A DNA stretch of 24,155 nt from Clostridia bacterium. Its GTDB lineage: Bacteria; Bacillota; Clostridia; Christensenellales; CAG-1252. Shown here one piece after another: positions 7,064 through 14,794 of this stretch. The stretch is from contig JAFTBD010000011.1 in assembly GCA_017455385.1 (NCBI GenBank), positions 1-24,155 of the forward strand, written 5' to 3'. The position numbers were made by a program, and so were the translations under genes. How positions within the stretch are numbered: position 1 is the stretch's first letter; each line of letters opens with the position of its first letter. Under the pieces are notes generated by a model that saw only the letters and a list, made by a program, of their open reading frames with translations, ran no database searches and was not told the origin of the DNA.

Positions 7064-7072
7064 ATTATATCA
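7064..7072 (-). promoter_or_regulatory. Extended -10 promoter of the five-gene operon
   Basis: Minus-strand TGATATAAT fits the extended -10 form TGnTATAAT exactly. No good -35 box is seen at 16-18 nt, as is common for extended -10 promoters. It lies about 47 nt before the 5'-nucleotidase ATG. Confidence 0.6.
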
Positions 7073-7095
7073 CATTTATCCGTCATCGCGCCAGT

Positions 7096-7126
7096 AAAAA
7101 CGGTCGAGGACGTCCCCGACCGTTTT
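7096..7126 (-). terminator. Intrinsic terminator after the GH38 gene
   Basis: AAAAACGGTCG-AGG-ACGT-CCC-CGACCGTTTT forms a near-perfect hairpin with an A-tract and T-tract on its two sides. It lies about 24 nt downstream of the GH38 stop, and reads TTTTT after the stem on the minus strand. Confidence 0.85.
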
Positions 7127-7149
7127 CTTCTGCTTTTTGTCGATCCTTC

Positions 7150-10100
7150 TTATTTGATGATCTTGCCGAGTTTGCCGTCTTTGCCGAGTGTGCGGTAGAA
7201 ACGCTTGCCATCCGCGAGGAGGCGGACAGAGGTGATGGTGGTCTTATCGTCCGAGGCGTCGAGAAGGGTCTTCCCTAGGGGCACGACGGGAGCGTCGCCA
7301 CCCGTCAGCACCATGGAGCCGCGCTCATAGCACATCGCGATATCTTCGATATCGTCCTCGGTCTTATGCGGCAGGAAAGCGTACTCGATGGTGTGCTTGC
7401 CCCTATCCGCGGTGGAGTCAGGCACCTTGGCGAAGTCCGAGCCGTACGGAGACGTGAGGAGGGTCAGGCGCACCCTGCTGTCCAAGGTGTCGTAACCGTG
7501 CTTGGTACGATTGAGGAGCGCAAAGCCGTAGCCGTCCTCGCCGACGAGATCCGCATAGGTGATCGCCGCCACCTCGAAACGGGCTTTCTCATAGGAAGTG
7601 TCTCTCTTGACGGGGCGCTCCAGTCTGCCGAAAGGCACCTTGTAAAAGGCGCGCGGCGCGATGACCGCCGTCTCGGCGGAGAGCTTCAGATCCTTGCAAT
7701 TCTCCCACCAATCGGCGAAGAGGCTGCAACGGATCATCGGATCGCCCGCGTAAATGATGAAGTCCTGCGTGAGGAAACTGGTGGGATAATCCACCGCGGG
7801 AGTGTGCCACAGATAGGTGCCGAAATACGGCTTCTTCTCCGTCCATATTCCAAAGGAATACTTGGCGCGGATGACCGCACGGACGGGACCTGCTTCCACC
7901 ACTTCGAAGTCGAAGCATTTCACGTCCCATTCCTTGCCCGTGAAGCCGAAATTCCAGGAATCGTAGTCGCGGCTACGGGTGTCTTCCAAAACCTTGAAAT
8001 TGCCGATCTTGCCGCCGCTGAATTCCTTGCCGTCATAGACCAAGGAAGTGATGGCTCCCGCCTCTTTATCGAAAACGACCTTCAAGACGCCGTTCTCGAC
8101 GGTGGTGCCCTGCACGCTCACCTTCGCGGCGGGCTCGCCGTCCGTAAAGGTCAGTTTATTGAATGAATACGGCTTTAATCCGTCATAATACACCGCCGTC
8201 TTGCCGTCCGCCGTCTTTTGATAAAGGTGCTTCTTGCCGTTGCTGTCGACGACGTAGCCCGCTTCTTTCTCAGGTGCCTTGTCGATGATGACGGGCTCAT
8301 TCCGAGAGACCGAGAGCGGATTGAATACGTACACCGTATCGCCCGTGCCGAGCGCCTTCTCGGCGCAATCCTCGTCCGCCGCGGCGATCACGGAGAACGC
8401 CCTGTCGAAGTCTTCGTAAAGGTCGAGATACACTTTCAGCATCGAGGTGCCTGCGAGGATGTCGTGGAACTGCGCGAAGAGCTCCTTCTCCCACGCCTCG
8501 GTGAGGTCGCGATATTCGCCCGTCGCCGCTTGCAGGCTCTCCGCATTCAGGAGGGCGCGCTCGCATTCACGGTTCAGCTGCTTGGTCTTCGCCTGCACGG
8601 TGTAAGTCTTCTGATGTGTCTCGAGATAAAGCTCGCCCTTGACGGTGGGAAGCGTAGAAAGGTCCTCCGTGGAGGTCAGCACCTTATACCATTCCGTCAG
8701 TCCGCAGAACTTGATATTCGGGAAAACGGTCTGCTTCTTCAGCTCGTCGAGCCTATCCATCATCACGGGTTGCGGACCGCCGCCGTGGTTGCCGTAGCCC
8801 CACAGGATGGGGATGTGATAGAATCCGTCCGTCAAGTGATGGACGCGAACGATCTTGGCGAGCTCGTCGATCTCGATATGATTGGAGTGACCGGGATATT
8901 CGTGGAGGGTCAGGACGCGGCTGCCGTCATCCCCTTCCCACCAAAAGTGGATATAGGGGAAGAGGTTGTACTCATTGTAGCGCATCTTCTGCGTGACGAA
9001 ATAATTCAGCCCCGCATTCTTCAGGATCTTGGGAAGTCCCGCATTGAAGCCGAAGGCATCGATATTCACGCCGCAAGTCGCCTTCTTGCCGACCGTCTCG
9101 AGGGAGGCTTTCTCTCCGAACTCGAGCTGACGGCACCAACTTTCTTCGCCGACGCATTGTCCGTCCGTTTCGCACCACATACCGCCCTGCGGCTCGAATT
9201 GACCTCTGTCCGCCGCGGCTCTGACTCTCTTCCAGAACTCGGGGAACTTCGCCTTCATGTCGCGCCACAGCACCGCCGACGTCTCGCAATACACGTAGGT
9301 CGGCTTCCTCTCCATGAGCCCGAGCTGGGTCTCGATGGTGCCCTTCATGCATTCTAGGGTCTCGGGATAGCGCCATTTCCAGGCGAGGTCGATGTGGGAA
9401 TGTCCGATGAAATAAAGGGTGAAGCGCTTCGCGTACGCCGCCACGGGCGCAAGCATCTTGAGCGCGGTGTCGAGCTTCGCGAGGATGGTGTCGTCGCGGA
9501 GGGCGGCGATGACGTAATTCGCCGTGTCGACAAGGCACTCCGCAAGGGACTTGCGCTCCTCGTCCGTCAACTTAGATTTATGAATGGGCACCTCGCCCTG
9601 CACGTACAGGTTCTCACGCCTGTTGGAGGTGGAGAGCAGGTGGCAACCCGCGCGAAGGGAATGCGCAAGGTCCGCGATCTTATCATTCGTCTCTTTCAGA
9701 CCGATGAGATAATAGCGGGAAGCGATGTCCGAGATCGGTCTCGAATTCGGGGTGTCGACGCGGATGACGGCGTAATGATCCTTGCCGTCCGGTGCGGCGC
9801 CGAGATCGAAATGGCCGCCCATATAGGAATAAAGCTCCACGGGATGCTCGTCGCAGTAAATGTCGAGGTCGAGCTCGGTGTAATAGGTAAATCCGTAATT
9901 GCCGTATTGCTTCTTATCGAAGAACTTCGCGATATACGGGAGCCCGAGCTTCGCCCCCATCCAACCCGTCTTGATATTATTCTCCCCTTTCGCCGTGGGG
10001 TCGAAGACGGGGAAACTCTCCCACTTATCCATCGTGGGAAGCGGCTCGTCCTGGCTCCCTTCCCAACCATGATAGGCGGTGAGGACGGGGAATGCGGTGT

Positions 10101-10200
10101 CTTCCAAGCATCTCCCAAAGTCGAGAACGTCGTCGAGCGTCTTGCAGTCGTTCGCGCGATAATAGTCAAGCGGTTTGAAATGTGCGTTTTCCGGTTTCAT
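7150..10200 (-). CDS. Glycoside hydrolase family 38 alpha-mannosidase
   Basis: The 1016-residue protein has the full GH38 layout: an N-terminal beta domain (1-255), a catalytic barrel (about 258-530), a middle helical domain (about 540-620) and C-terminal beta domains. The zinc site is visible in GHSHIDLAW (266-274; H267, H269, D271). The nucleophile is D381 in NIDAFGFNAGLPKIL, and the HGGG loop at 472-475 completes the site. The length and long N-terminal domain resemble cytosolic MAN2C1-type and bacterial enzymes. There is no signal peptide, so it probably acts inside the cell on imported mannosides or glycan fragments. The exact linkage preference cannot be read. The start has GGAGGAAG before ATG. 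It has its own near-consensus promoter and terminator. The GH31 gene lies upstream in the same direction. No transporter is visible in the window. Confidence 0.93.
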   Translation of the reverse strand: MKPENAHFKPLDYYRANDCKTLDDVLDFGRCLEDTAFPVLTAYHGWEGSQDEPLPTMDKWESFPVFDPTAKGENNIKTGWMGAKLGLPYIAKFFDKKQYGNYGFTYYTELDLDIYCDEHPVELYSYMGGHFDLGAAPDGKDHYAVIRVDTPNSRPISDIASRYYLIGLKETNDKIADLAHSLRAGCHLLSTSNRRENLYVQGEVPIHKSKLTDEERKSLAECLVDTANYVIAALRDDTILAKLDTALKMLAPVAAYAKRFTLYFIGHSHIDLAWKWRYPETLECMKGTIETQLGLMERKPTYVYCETSAVLWRDMKAKFPEFWKRVRAAADRGQFEPQGGMWCETDGQCVGEESWCRQLEFGEKASLETVGKKATCGVNIDAFGFNAGLPKILKNAGLNYFVTQKMRYNEYNLFPYIHFWWEGDDGSRVLTLHEYPGHSNHIEIDELAKIVRVHHLTDGFYHIPILWGYGNHGGGPQPVMMDRLDELKKQTVFPNIKFCGLTEWYKVLTSTEDLSTLPTVKGELYLETHQKTYTVQAKTKQLNRECERALLNAESLQAATGEYRDLTEAWEKELFAQFHDILAGTSMLKVYLDLYEDFDRAFSVIAAADEDCAEKALGTGDTVYVFNPLSVSRNEPVIIDKAPEKEAGYVVDSNGKKHLYQKTADGKTAVYYDGLKPYSFNKLTFTDGEPAAKVSVQGTTVENGVLKVVFDKEAGAITSLVYDGKEFSGGKIGNFKVLEDTRSRDYDSWNFGFTGKEWDVKCFDFEVVEAGPVRAVIRAKYSFGIWTEKKPYFGTYLWHTPAVDYPTSFLTQDFIIYAGDPMIRCSLFADWWENCKDLKLSAETAVIAPRAFYKVPFGRLERPVKRDTSYEKARFEVAAITYADLVGEDGYGFALLNRTKHGYDTLDSRVRLTLLTSPYGSDFAKVPDSTADRGKHTIEYAFLPHKTEDDIEDIAMCYERGSMVLTGGDAPVVPLGKTLLDASDDKTTITSVRLLADGKRFYRTLGKDGKLGKIIK

Positions 10201-10229
10201 ATCTTCCTCCGATAAAAGCGTGCCGCCTT

Positions 10230-10244
10230 TATGGCTATGCCATA
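10230..10244. promoter_or_regulatory. 15-bp palindrome in the GH38 leader, operator candidate
   Basis: TATGGC-TAT-GCCATA is a perfect 6-bp inverted repeat with a 3-nt centre. It lies about 15-30 nt downstream of the -10 box of the GH38 promoter, a usual place for a roadblock repressor site. The GH31 promoter carries a palindrome of the same 6-3-6 geometry but different sequence (12770-12784). Confidence 0.4.
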
Positions 10245-10259
10245 CTTTTACCGCTTCAT

Positions 10260-10288
10260 ATTATACTTGGTGCGGAATGGGGTGTCAA
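10260..10288 (-). promoter_or_regulatory. Consensus sigma-A promoter of the GH38 gene
   Basis: Minus-strand TTGACA (10288-10283), a 17-nt spacer and TATAAT (10265-10260) form a perfect housekeeping promoter. It lies about 60 nt upstream of the GH38 ATG. Such a strong core promoter usually needs repression to be regulated, which fits the palindrome just downstream. Confidence 0.88.
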
Positions 10289-10322
10289 TCAAAACGCGTG
10301 CGATGACACACCGGCCATATAG

Positions 10323-10358
10323 AAAAAAGGGGGCGACCCGCGATGTAAGCCGCACCCC
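10323..10358 (-). terminator. Intrinsic terminator after the GH31 gene
   Basis: On the minus strand GGGGTG pairs with CGCCCC (one G-U pair) and is followed by C and six T residues. It lies 20 nt after the GH31 stop. The loop is long (17 nt), so the stem is only moderately strong. Confidence 0.6.
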
Positions 10359-10377
10359 GATATACAGAGCTTTATTT

Positions 10378-12723
10378 CTAAACGTAAAAGAGAGGTTTCG
10401 GTCTCGCTTCCTTGCCGCCGCGGCTATGGGCTTTGATATCGAACTCCTCTTTATATTCTTCTCCGTCTTTGTAGACCACGATGATATAGTGGCGATCGAT
10501 GTCGCTGTTATTCTCGGCATAGATCTCAAAGACACCTCCCGAGTATCTGCAAGCGAAGGTATTCGTCACCGTTTCGCTCTCATGTAGCGTGAATTCCGTC
10601 ATGATGTCCGTATAAAGCTCCACGCGGAGGGTCTCGGACACGGTGTCATAGAGGCTCAGGCAGTCGGGCTGATACGCCACGCCGCCGCCGTCTTTCACGA
10701 ACATCGGCAAGCCTTCTTTCTTAAACATCGGGGCGTCCACCGTGATGGTCTGATCTCCCTTATACGCTTTCTTCGTCCAGATATCCACCCATTTTCCTTT
10801 GGGGAGATACACCTTGCGCGCGGTGACATCCGCCTCGGTGACAGGCGCCACGAGGATATCCTCGCCGAGATAAAATTCATCGTCGATGGCATAGAGGCGC
10901 CGATCATCCATATGATCGTAGAAGAGCGGACGGATGATGGGTTCGCCCGTCCTCGAGCCGTGGATGGCGTAGGAATACACGGTGGGGATGAAGCGGTAGC
11001 GGTACTGCAAGCAGTCTTTATAGAGGGCGCGCGTCTCCTCGGGGCAATTCCAAGGCCATTTCGCCGTGGAGTTCTCGCCGTTATGCATACGGGGCATCGG
11101 GCAGAAGATCATGCTCTGACAGACGCGGCGCGCGATATTATTGATCTCGAACTGCATCTCGTCGGGAGTGAGGTCGGTGACGCTGCCGCGCATGAAGCCG
11201 CCGAGGTCATAGCCGCAGAGCGTGAAGCCCGCCATGCCCGCGTTGATGACGTACCAAATGTCCTCTTTGAAGCGCTTGATGCCGAACTGGGTGTCGCCCG
11301 CCCAAGGGAGTGCGTAGGGCTGACTGCCGATGCCGCCACCGCGCGACAGGGACATATGCCCCTTGATGCCGTTCTCCGCCATCACGTCCGAGATAACGCG
11401 ATTCCACATTGCGCCGAAGAGGTTCCTCGACGGGATGCCGGGGAGCACTTCGCCGCTGACGCGGTCGGAGTGATCCGTCCACCACTGGGTGACGCCGTCC
11501 TTGATACGGGGGACGAGGAACGTTTTGTAGTATTCTATGCCGCGCTCGGTCGCCACGTCGGGCACCGTCTCGGTCTTCACCTGACGGAGAAGCCCCTGCG
11601 CAATGGCGGGGATGGCGGTCGCGGGCTTGAAGGCACAAGAATTGATGTGCAGGACGGTCTTGATATTCTCCTTCATCAGGTCGCGGATCATACCTACGCC
11701 GTCACCGAAATCGGGGTGCCAGTTATAGTCGTCCGAGGGATAGCCCCAGCCGCTCGCATAGTCGCGGATGAAGTTCACGCCGCCGCGCCACGGACCGTCG
11801 ATGACGATGGCTTCGCAGGGGTAGCCTTCGCGACGCATACGTCCCATATCGTCGATGGCGCCCTGCGCGCGCTCGAAGCTGAGACTGCTGCACCAATAGC
11901 CCATCAACCACTTTTTCGGGAATTGATTGGTGCCGACTATCTTTGCATAACTTTTGGTGATCTCGGACGTACTGCCGCAGAAGACGAAAACGTCGTAATC
12001 GCCGCCCGGCGCGGAGAGGAACCACTCGTCCTCCTTGGTCTTCGCCATATCGAAATAAACGTGCGGCCACGGATCGTTGAAGAAGAATCCGTACCCCGCC
12101 GAACTGATGAAATACGGTATGGGGAAGCCGCCGTAATCGCCGACTTTCGCTCCGCCCTTTTCTGCGAAAATATCCGCAGATTCGCCCGTTCTGTCCACCT
12201 TGTAGATGCGAGCGCCGAAACCGGAATATCTCTCGTCCCCGATGCGCTCGAACTCGGTGTAACTGCGCATGCCGGAATAGTCCGCGGGAAGAGAGGAGAA
12301 GCGCACGCCGCCGTTTTTGGTCTTCAAAAGGGTCCTGCCCTCTTTCGTACGGAACTCGTACTCGCAGGTATTCATATCGAATACGAGAGTCAGCCGCGCA
12401 TTGGAGAAAGTGATGACGCCATCCTCTGACTTGTAGTCGTAGGGCGCGGGCTCCCAGTCCGTACGGATGAGCCCGAGGCGCTCGGTGACCGTCTTATCCA
12501 CCATGCCGCCCGGCTTGGTGATGCGGAGCCGCAAGGTATTGTCGAAACAATTCTCGATGACGATCGCGTAGCCGAGAGTCGTGATGACGGTGACCCCCCG
12601 CTCGTGCTTGTACTCCCCTTTAAGGGCGAGCTCGGGCGAGGCATAGTCGTCCGTCTCGAGCACGTAGTCGATATATTCCGAGTCGTATAATGCATCCGGA
12701 TGGATCTTCAGGATCTTTTCCAT
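10378..12723 (-). CDS. Glycoside hydrolase family 31 enzyme (alpha-glucosidase/alpha-xylosidase-like)
   Basis: The 781-residue protein has an N-terminal beta-sandwich (about 1-265), a TIM barrel (about 268-600) and C-terminal beta domains. GH31 landmarks are present: the nucleophile segment QWWTD (413-417, D417), the SRGGGIGSQPYALPWAGD segment with the acid/base D477, and GMAGFTLCGYDLGGF at 496-510. The nucleophile motif differs from the usual WxDMNE form: after D417 it reads HSDRVSGE. This suggests a subgroup whose substrate may not be a plain alpha-glucoside. There is no signal peptide. The start is supported by AAGGAG before ATG. It has its own promoter with an internal palindrome, and a terminator separates it from the downstream GH38 gene. 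The two probably serve the same glycan-use pathway, which is inference. Confidence 0.9.
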   Translation of the reverse strand: MEKILKIHPDALYDSEYIDYVLETDDYASPELALKGEYKHERGVTVITTLGYAIVIENCFDNTLRLRITKPGGMVDKTVTERLGLIRTDWEPAPYDYKSEDGVITFSNARLTLVFDMNTCEYEFRTKEGRTLLKTKNGGVRFSSLPADYSGMRSYTEFERIGDERYSGFGARIYKVDRTGESADIFAEKGGAKVGDYGGFPIPYFISSAGYGFFFNDPWPHVYFDMAKTKEDEWFLSAPGGDYDVFVFCGSTSEITKSYAKIVGTNQFPKKWLMGYWCSSLSFERAQGAIDDMGRMRREGYPCEAIVIDGPWRGGVNFIRDYASGWGYPSDDYNWHPDFGDGVGMIRDLMKENIKTVLHINSCAFKPATAIPAIAQGLLRQVKTETVPDVATERGIEYYKTFLVPRIKDGVTQWWTDHSDRVSGEVLPGIPSRNLFGAMWNRVISDVMAENGIKGHMSLSRGGGIGSQPYALPWAGDTQFGIKRFKEDIWYVINAGMAGFTLCGYDLGGFMRGSVTDLTPDEMQFEINNIARRVCQSMIFCPMPRMHNGENSTAKWPWNCPEETRALYKDCLQYRYRFIPTVYSYAIHGSRTGEPIIRPLFYDHMDDRRLYAIDDEFYLGEDILVAPVTEADVTARKVYLPKGKWVDIWTKKAYKGDQTITVDAPMFKKEGLPMFVKDGGGVAYQPDCLSLYDTVSETLRVELYTDIMTEFTLHESETVTNTFACRYSGGVFEIYAENNSDIDRHYIIVVYKDGEEYKEEFDIKAHSRGGKEARPKPLFYV

Positions 12724-12757
12724 TTTCTCTCCTTCTTTCTTACGAAAGTACGGCTGT

Positions 12758-12787
12758 ATTATACACTATCTATCCATAGGATAGCAA
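12758..12787 (-). promoter_or_regulatory. GH31 promoter with a palindromic operator candidate in its spacer
   Basis: Minus-strand TTGCTA (12787-12782), 18 nt, then TATAAT (12763-12758), about 35 nt before the GH31 ATG. A perfect inverted repeat, CTATCC-ATA-GGATAG, at 12770-12784 fills the spacer and overlaps the -35 box, where a bound repressor would block polymerase. The -35 is weak (4 of 6 consensus bases). Confidence 0.55.
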
Positions 12788-12832
12788 ATGATATGAGATA
12801 AGATAAGTTCCTCCGTATCGCCATGCCGCTGA

Positions 12833-12949
12833 GACGCCTCGCCCGCGCCCGAGCGCCCTTCCGCCATCGGCGCCACCCTTACGATCTCTTCTCGTGAAGG
12901 CAGCGGCACCATCGTCCGTATCCTCGTCCCTGAAGCAAATCGCGATTAA
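12833..12949 (+). pseudogene. Remnant of a sensor histidine kinase 3' end (HATPase C-terminus)
   Basis: On the plus strand the frame from 12866 to the TAA at 12947-12949 reads IGATLTISSREGSGTIVRI and then LVPEANRD. This is the typical last strand pair and G-x-G-T turn of a histidine kinase ATPase domain (form: GG-x-L-x-I-x-S-x-x-G-x-G-T-x-V-x-I-x-x-P). Going upstream the frame soon loses family resemblance and meets a TGA at 12830-12832. In another frame just before (from about 12821) there is an Arg/Ala-rich stretch, MPLRRLARARA, reminiscent of the preceding helix, so a frameshift is possible. No kinase body or response regulator is present. The remnant runs against the direction of all neighbours. 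The identification rests on a 27-residue match by eye. Confidence 0.4.
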
Positions 12950-13190
12950 AGGCTATCCAAGCAACAGGGATTGAGCAGATAATAAAAATCTTTTTTATTG
13001 CTTTTTTAAAAATGCTATTCTTAGGCTGTTTGGCTAAATTTATTCTAAATGGGTGAAATGTAAAAGCTTATTGATTCCCTGCAACGTTCATCGGCGGAAT
13101 AATGGATTTCCATGCATGAGGAAAGCGGGAGAAAGAAAACAAAGTACAATTTCAAGAGAGCCGCCAAGACGGGATCGGAAGAATAATAAG
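12950..13190. other. AT-rich gene-free stretch
   Basis: This stretch is clearly more AT-rich than the rest of the window and holds no frame I can support. A run reading AATAAAAATC then TTTTTTATT near 12980-13000 could form a weak AT-only hairpin downstream of the kinase remnant. Nothing else is recognised. Confidence 0.5.
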
Positions 13191-13192
13191 AA

Positions 13193-13226
13193 AAGAGGTG
13201 CCGATGGAGTTCCAGGGACACCTCTT
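13193..13226 (-). terminator. Intrinsic terminator of the surface-protein transcription unit
   Basis: AAGAGGTG pairs perfectly with CACCTCTT, and the loop holds a second small hairpin (TGGA-GT-TCCA). On the minus strand the stem is followed by TTCTTATTATT. It lies about 24 nt after the stop at 13250. Confidence 0.75.
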
Positions 13227-13249
13227 GTTTGTTATTTACGGTGGATCGA

Positions 13250-14647
13250 TTATTTCGCTTGATCGTACGCGGCGTCGAGGAGGGAACCGATGTCGTCCTC
13301 GGTGTAGGTATCGTCCAAGATCACGGTGAACCACGCGTATTTGGACTTCGGGAACGCCGAGCGGATGATCTTATGACCCGCTTCTTGCACGGTCAATGCA
13401 TATTCCTCGGTCAAACGGAGGAGCAGGACGACCACGCCGTTCGTTTCATAGACGTAGACGAAACAGGTCTTACCGTCTTCCTTGACCGCGTAATGGGTAT
13501 CCGCGAGAGGCAAGCCCGTTTTGGTCTGATTGACACGCTGATTCAGTTCCACGGCGTCTCCGCACTTTTCCGTTAAATAGTCAGCAATCCCTTTCTTTGT
13601 GCGAACGATCGTCACCGCCGTAGCCTTCGCCATAGCGAGCGACTCTTTTAGGGAGAGTCCTTCGTCCGCAGCCGGCTTGCCACCGTTCATCAGATAGGCG
13701 TCGTCCAATATCTTCTCGATCTCTTCCGGCGTGAAGCTATCGTCCACGATCACGCTGTACCAAGGCGATTTACTCTTCGGGAATGCGCTTCTCTTCACGA
13801 TCGGGCGCTTCTCCGCGAGCGCCTGTCCGTATTCGTCGCCCACCTTGACGAGGAGCATCGTGGTGTCCTCGATCTCGTAGACGTAGACGAAGCATTTTTT
13901 GCCGTCCTCAGACACCGCATAGTGGGTATCCGCGAGAGGCAGCCCCGTCTTGGTCTCGTTGACGCGGCGATTCAATTCGACGCCCGCGTCATACTTCTCT
14001 TTCAAATAGTCCGCTATATATTGCTTATTCACGGCGCTATGCGACACCGTTGCTCTGGCGATGGCGATATTCTCTTTCAGAGAAACGCCCTCGTCCGCTT
14101 CTTCCTCTTCTTCAACGGGCTCTTCTTCGACTTCGTCCGCCGCCACTTCTTCCGCCGCTTCTTCGACGGGTTCTTCCTCGACGGGAGTCTCTTCCACCGC
14201 GTCGATCACGTCTTCTTTCAGTTCGCCGTTCTCGAGGGCGATCTCTTCCGTCGCAACGGCGATCAAGGTCTTCTTGAGGTCCACCAAACAGCGCTTCTCA
14301 TTGAGATAGGACACCGACTGCAACAGGATCGCACCCGTTTCGTCCAAGAAGGAATAGCGGTACACGCCCTTCGTGTCGACGTCCAGCACGAATTTGGGCG
14401 CGGGGATCGCTTCCACGGCATTTCCGACGCGGTTCTCCGCCTTTGCGCCCACCGCCTTCTCGCGGAGGTGCTTAATGGCGAGATACGCCGCCTTCTCGCT
14501 CTCGAAGACGCCCATCTCCTTGGAGAGCTTGTCGCCCTCCTCGTAATAAAGCGTGAAGGTGCATTTGCCCTCTTCGTCCTTCGTGATACAGTAGAATCCG
14601 ACGCGTTGTCCATCACCGACGATGGGTGCCGCGACGATGACCGGCAC
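13250..14647 (-). CDS. Tandem DUF1508 (YegP-like) and tandem MmcQ/YjbR-like domain protein; probable cytoplasmic half of the upstream surface protein
   Basis: Counting from a possible GTG at 14647 the product has 465 residues. Two DUF1508/YegP-like repeats lie at about 17-64 and 84-131. A very acidic Glu/Val linker follows (about 134-186). Then come two MmcQ/YjbR-like repeats (about 187-320 and 329-462) that share KTGLPLADTHYAV, CFVYVYE, RSAFPKSK and WxxVIxDD. MmcQ/YjbR proteins have a CyaY-like fold, and DUF1508 is of unknown function. There is no signal peptide. The GTG has no good ribosome binding site, and the frame is open for 48 more codons of Lys/Ala/Pro-rich sequence up to the TGA of the 1928-residue gene, in the same frame. 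It may therefore be made only as a continuation of that gene, or be a separated 3' fragment. A terminator follows. Confidence 0.72.
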   Translation of the reverse strand: MPVIVAAPIVGDGQRVGFYCITKDEEGKCTFTLYYEEGDKLSKEMGVFESEKAAYLAIKHLREKAVGAKAENRVGNAVEAIPAPKFVLDVDTKGVYRYSFLDETGAILLQSVSYLNEKRCLVDLKKTLIAVATEEIALENGELKEDVIDAVEETPVEEEPVEEAAEEVAADEVEEEPVEEEEEADEGVSLKENIAIARATVSHSAVNKQYIADYLKEKYDAGVELNRRVNETKTGLPLADTHYAVSEDGKKCFVYVYEIEDTTMLLVKVGDEYGQALAEKRPIVKRSAFPKSKSPWYSVIVDDSFTPEEIEKILDDAYLMNGGKPAADEGLSLKESLAMAKATAVTIVRTKKGIADYLTEKCGDAVELNQRVNQTKTGLPLADTHYAVKEDGKTCFVYVYETNGVVVLLLRLTEEYALTVQEAGHKIIRSAFPKSKYAWFTVILDDTYTEDDIGSLLDAAYDQAK

Positions 14648-14791
14648 TGCCTTGGGCGCTTCCGTCTTGGGCGCGGGCTTGGAACCCTTCTTAGAGGACT
14701 TCTTGCCCGTCTTCTTCTCCTTCTTCTTCGGGGCTACCTCGGAAGCGGCTTTCTTCGTCTCCTTCTCGGTGGCGTCCTCCGCATTCTTCTT

Positions 14792-14794
14792 TCA
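14792..14794 (-). other. In-frame UGA joining the surface-protein and DUF1508/MmcQ reading frames
   Basis: The 1928-codon frame stops at this TGA, and the next codons in the same frame (AAG AAG AAT GCG) stay open for 513 codons to the stop at 13250. 20578 to 13250 is exactly 2443 codons. The residues just before are the end of a membrane helix (IFFLLG), and those just after are KKNAEDATEKETKK, the basic stop-transfer expected on the inner face. TGA is an ordinary stop in other genes here (at 896, 3089, 4653 and 6121), so general recoding is unlikely. Confidence 0.8.

Noticed and set aside
13053..13262. A 69-codon plus-strand frame in the gene-poor stretch
   Set aside because: It runs through the terminator and into the 3' end of the minus-strand gene, and has no start signal or protein-like pattern.
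14792..14794. Genome-wide UGA recoding or selenocysteine at the in-frame UGA
   Set aside because: UGA ends several other genes here (896, 3089, 4653, 6121), and no SECIS-like hairpin is apparent right after the codon. Local readthrough, mutation or sequencing error remain possible.
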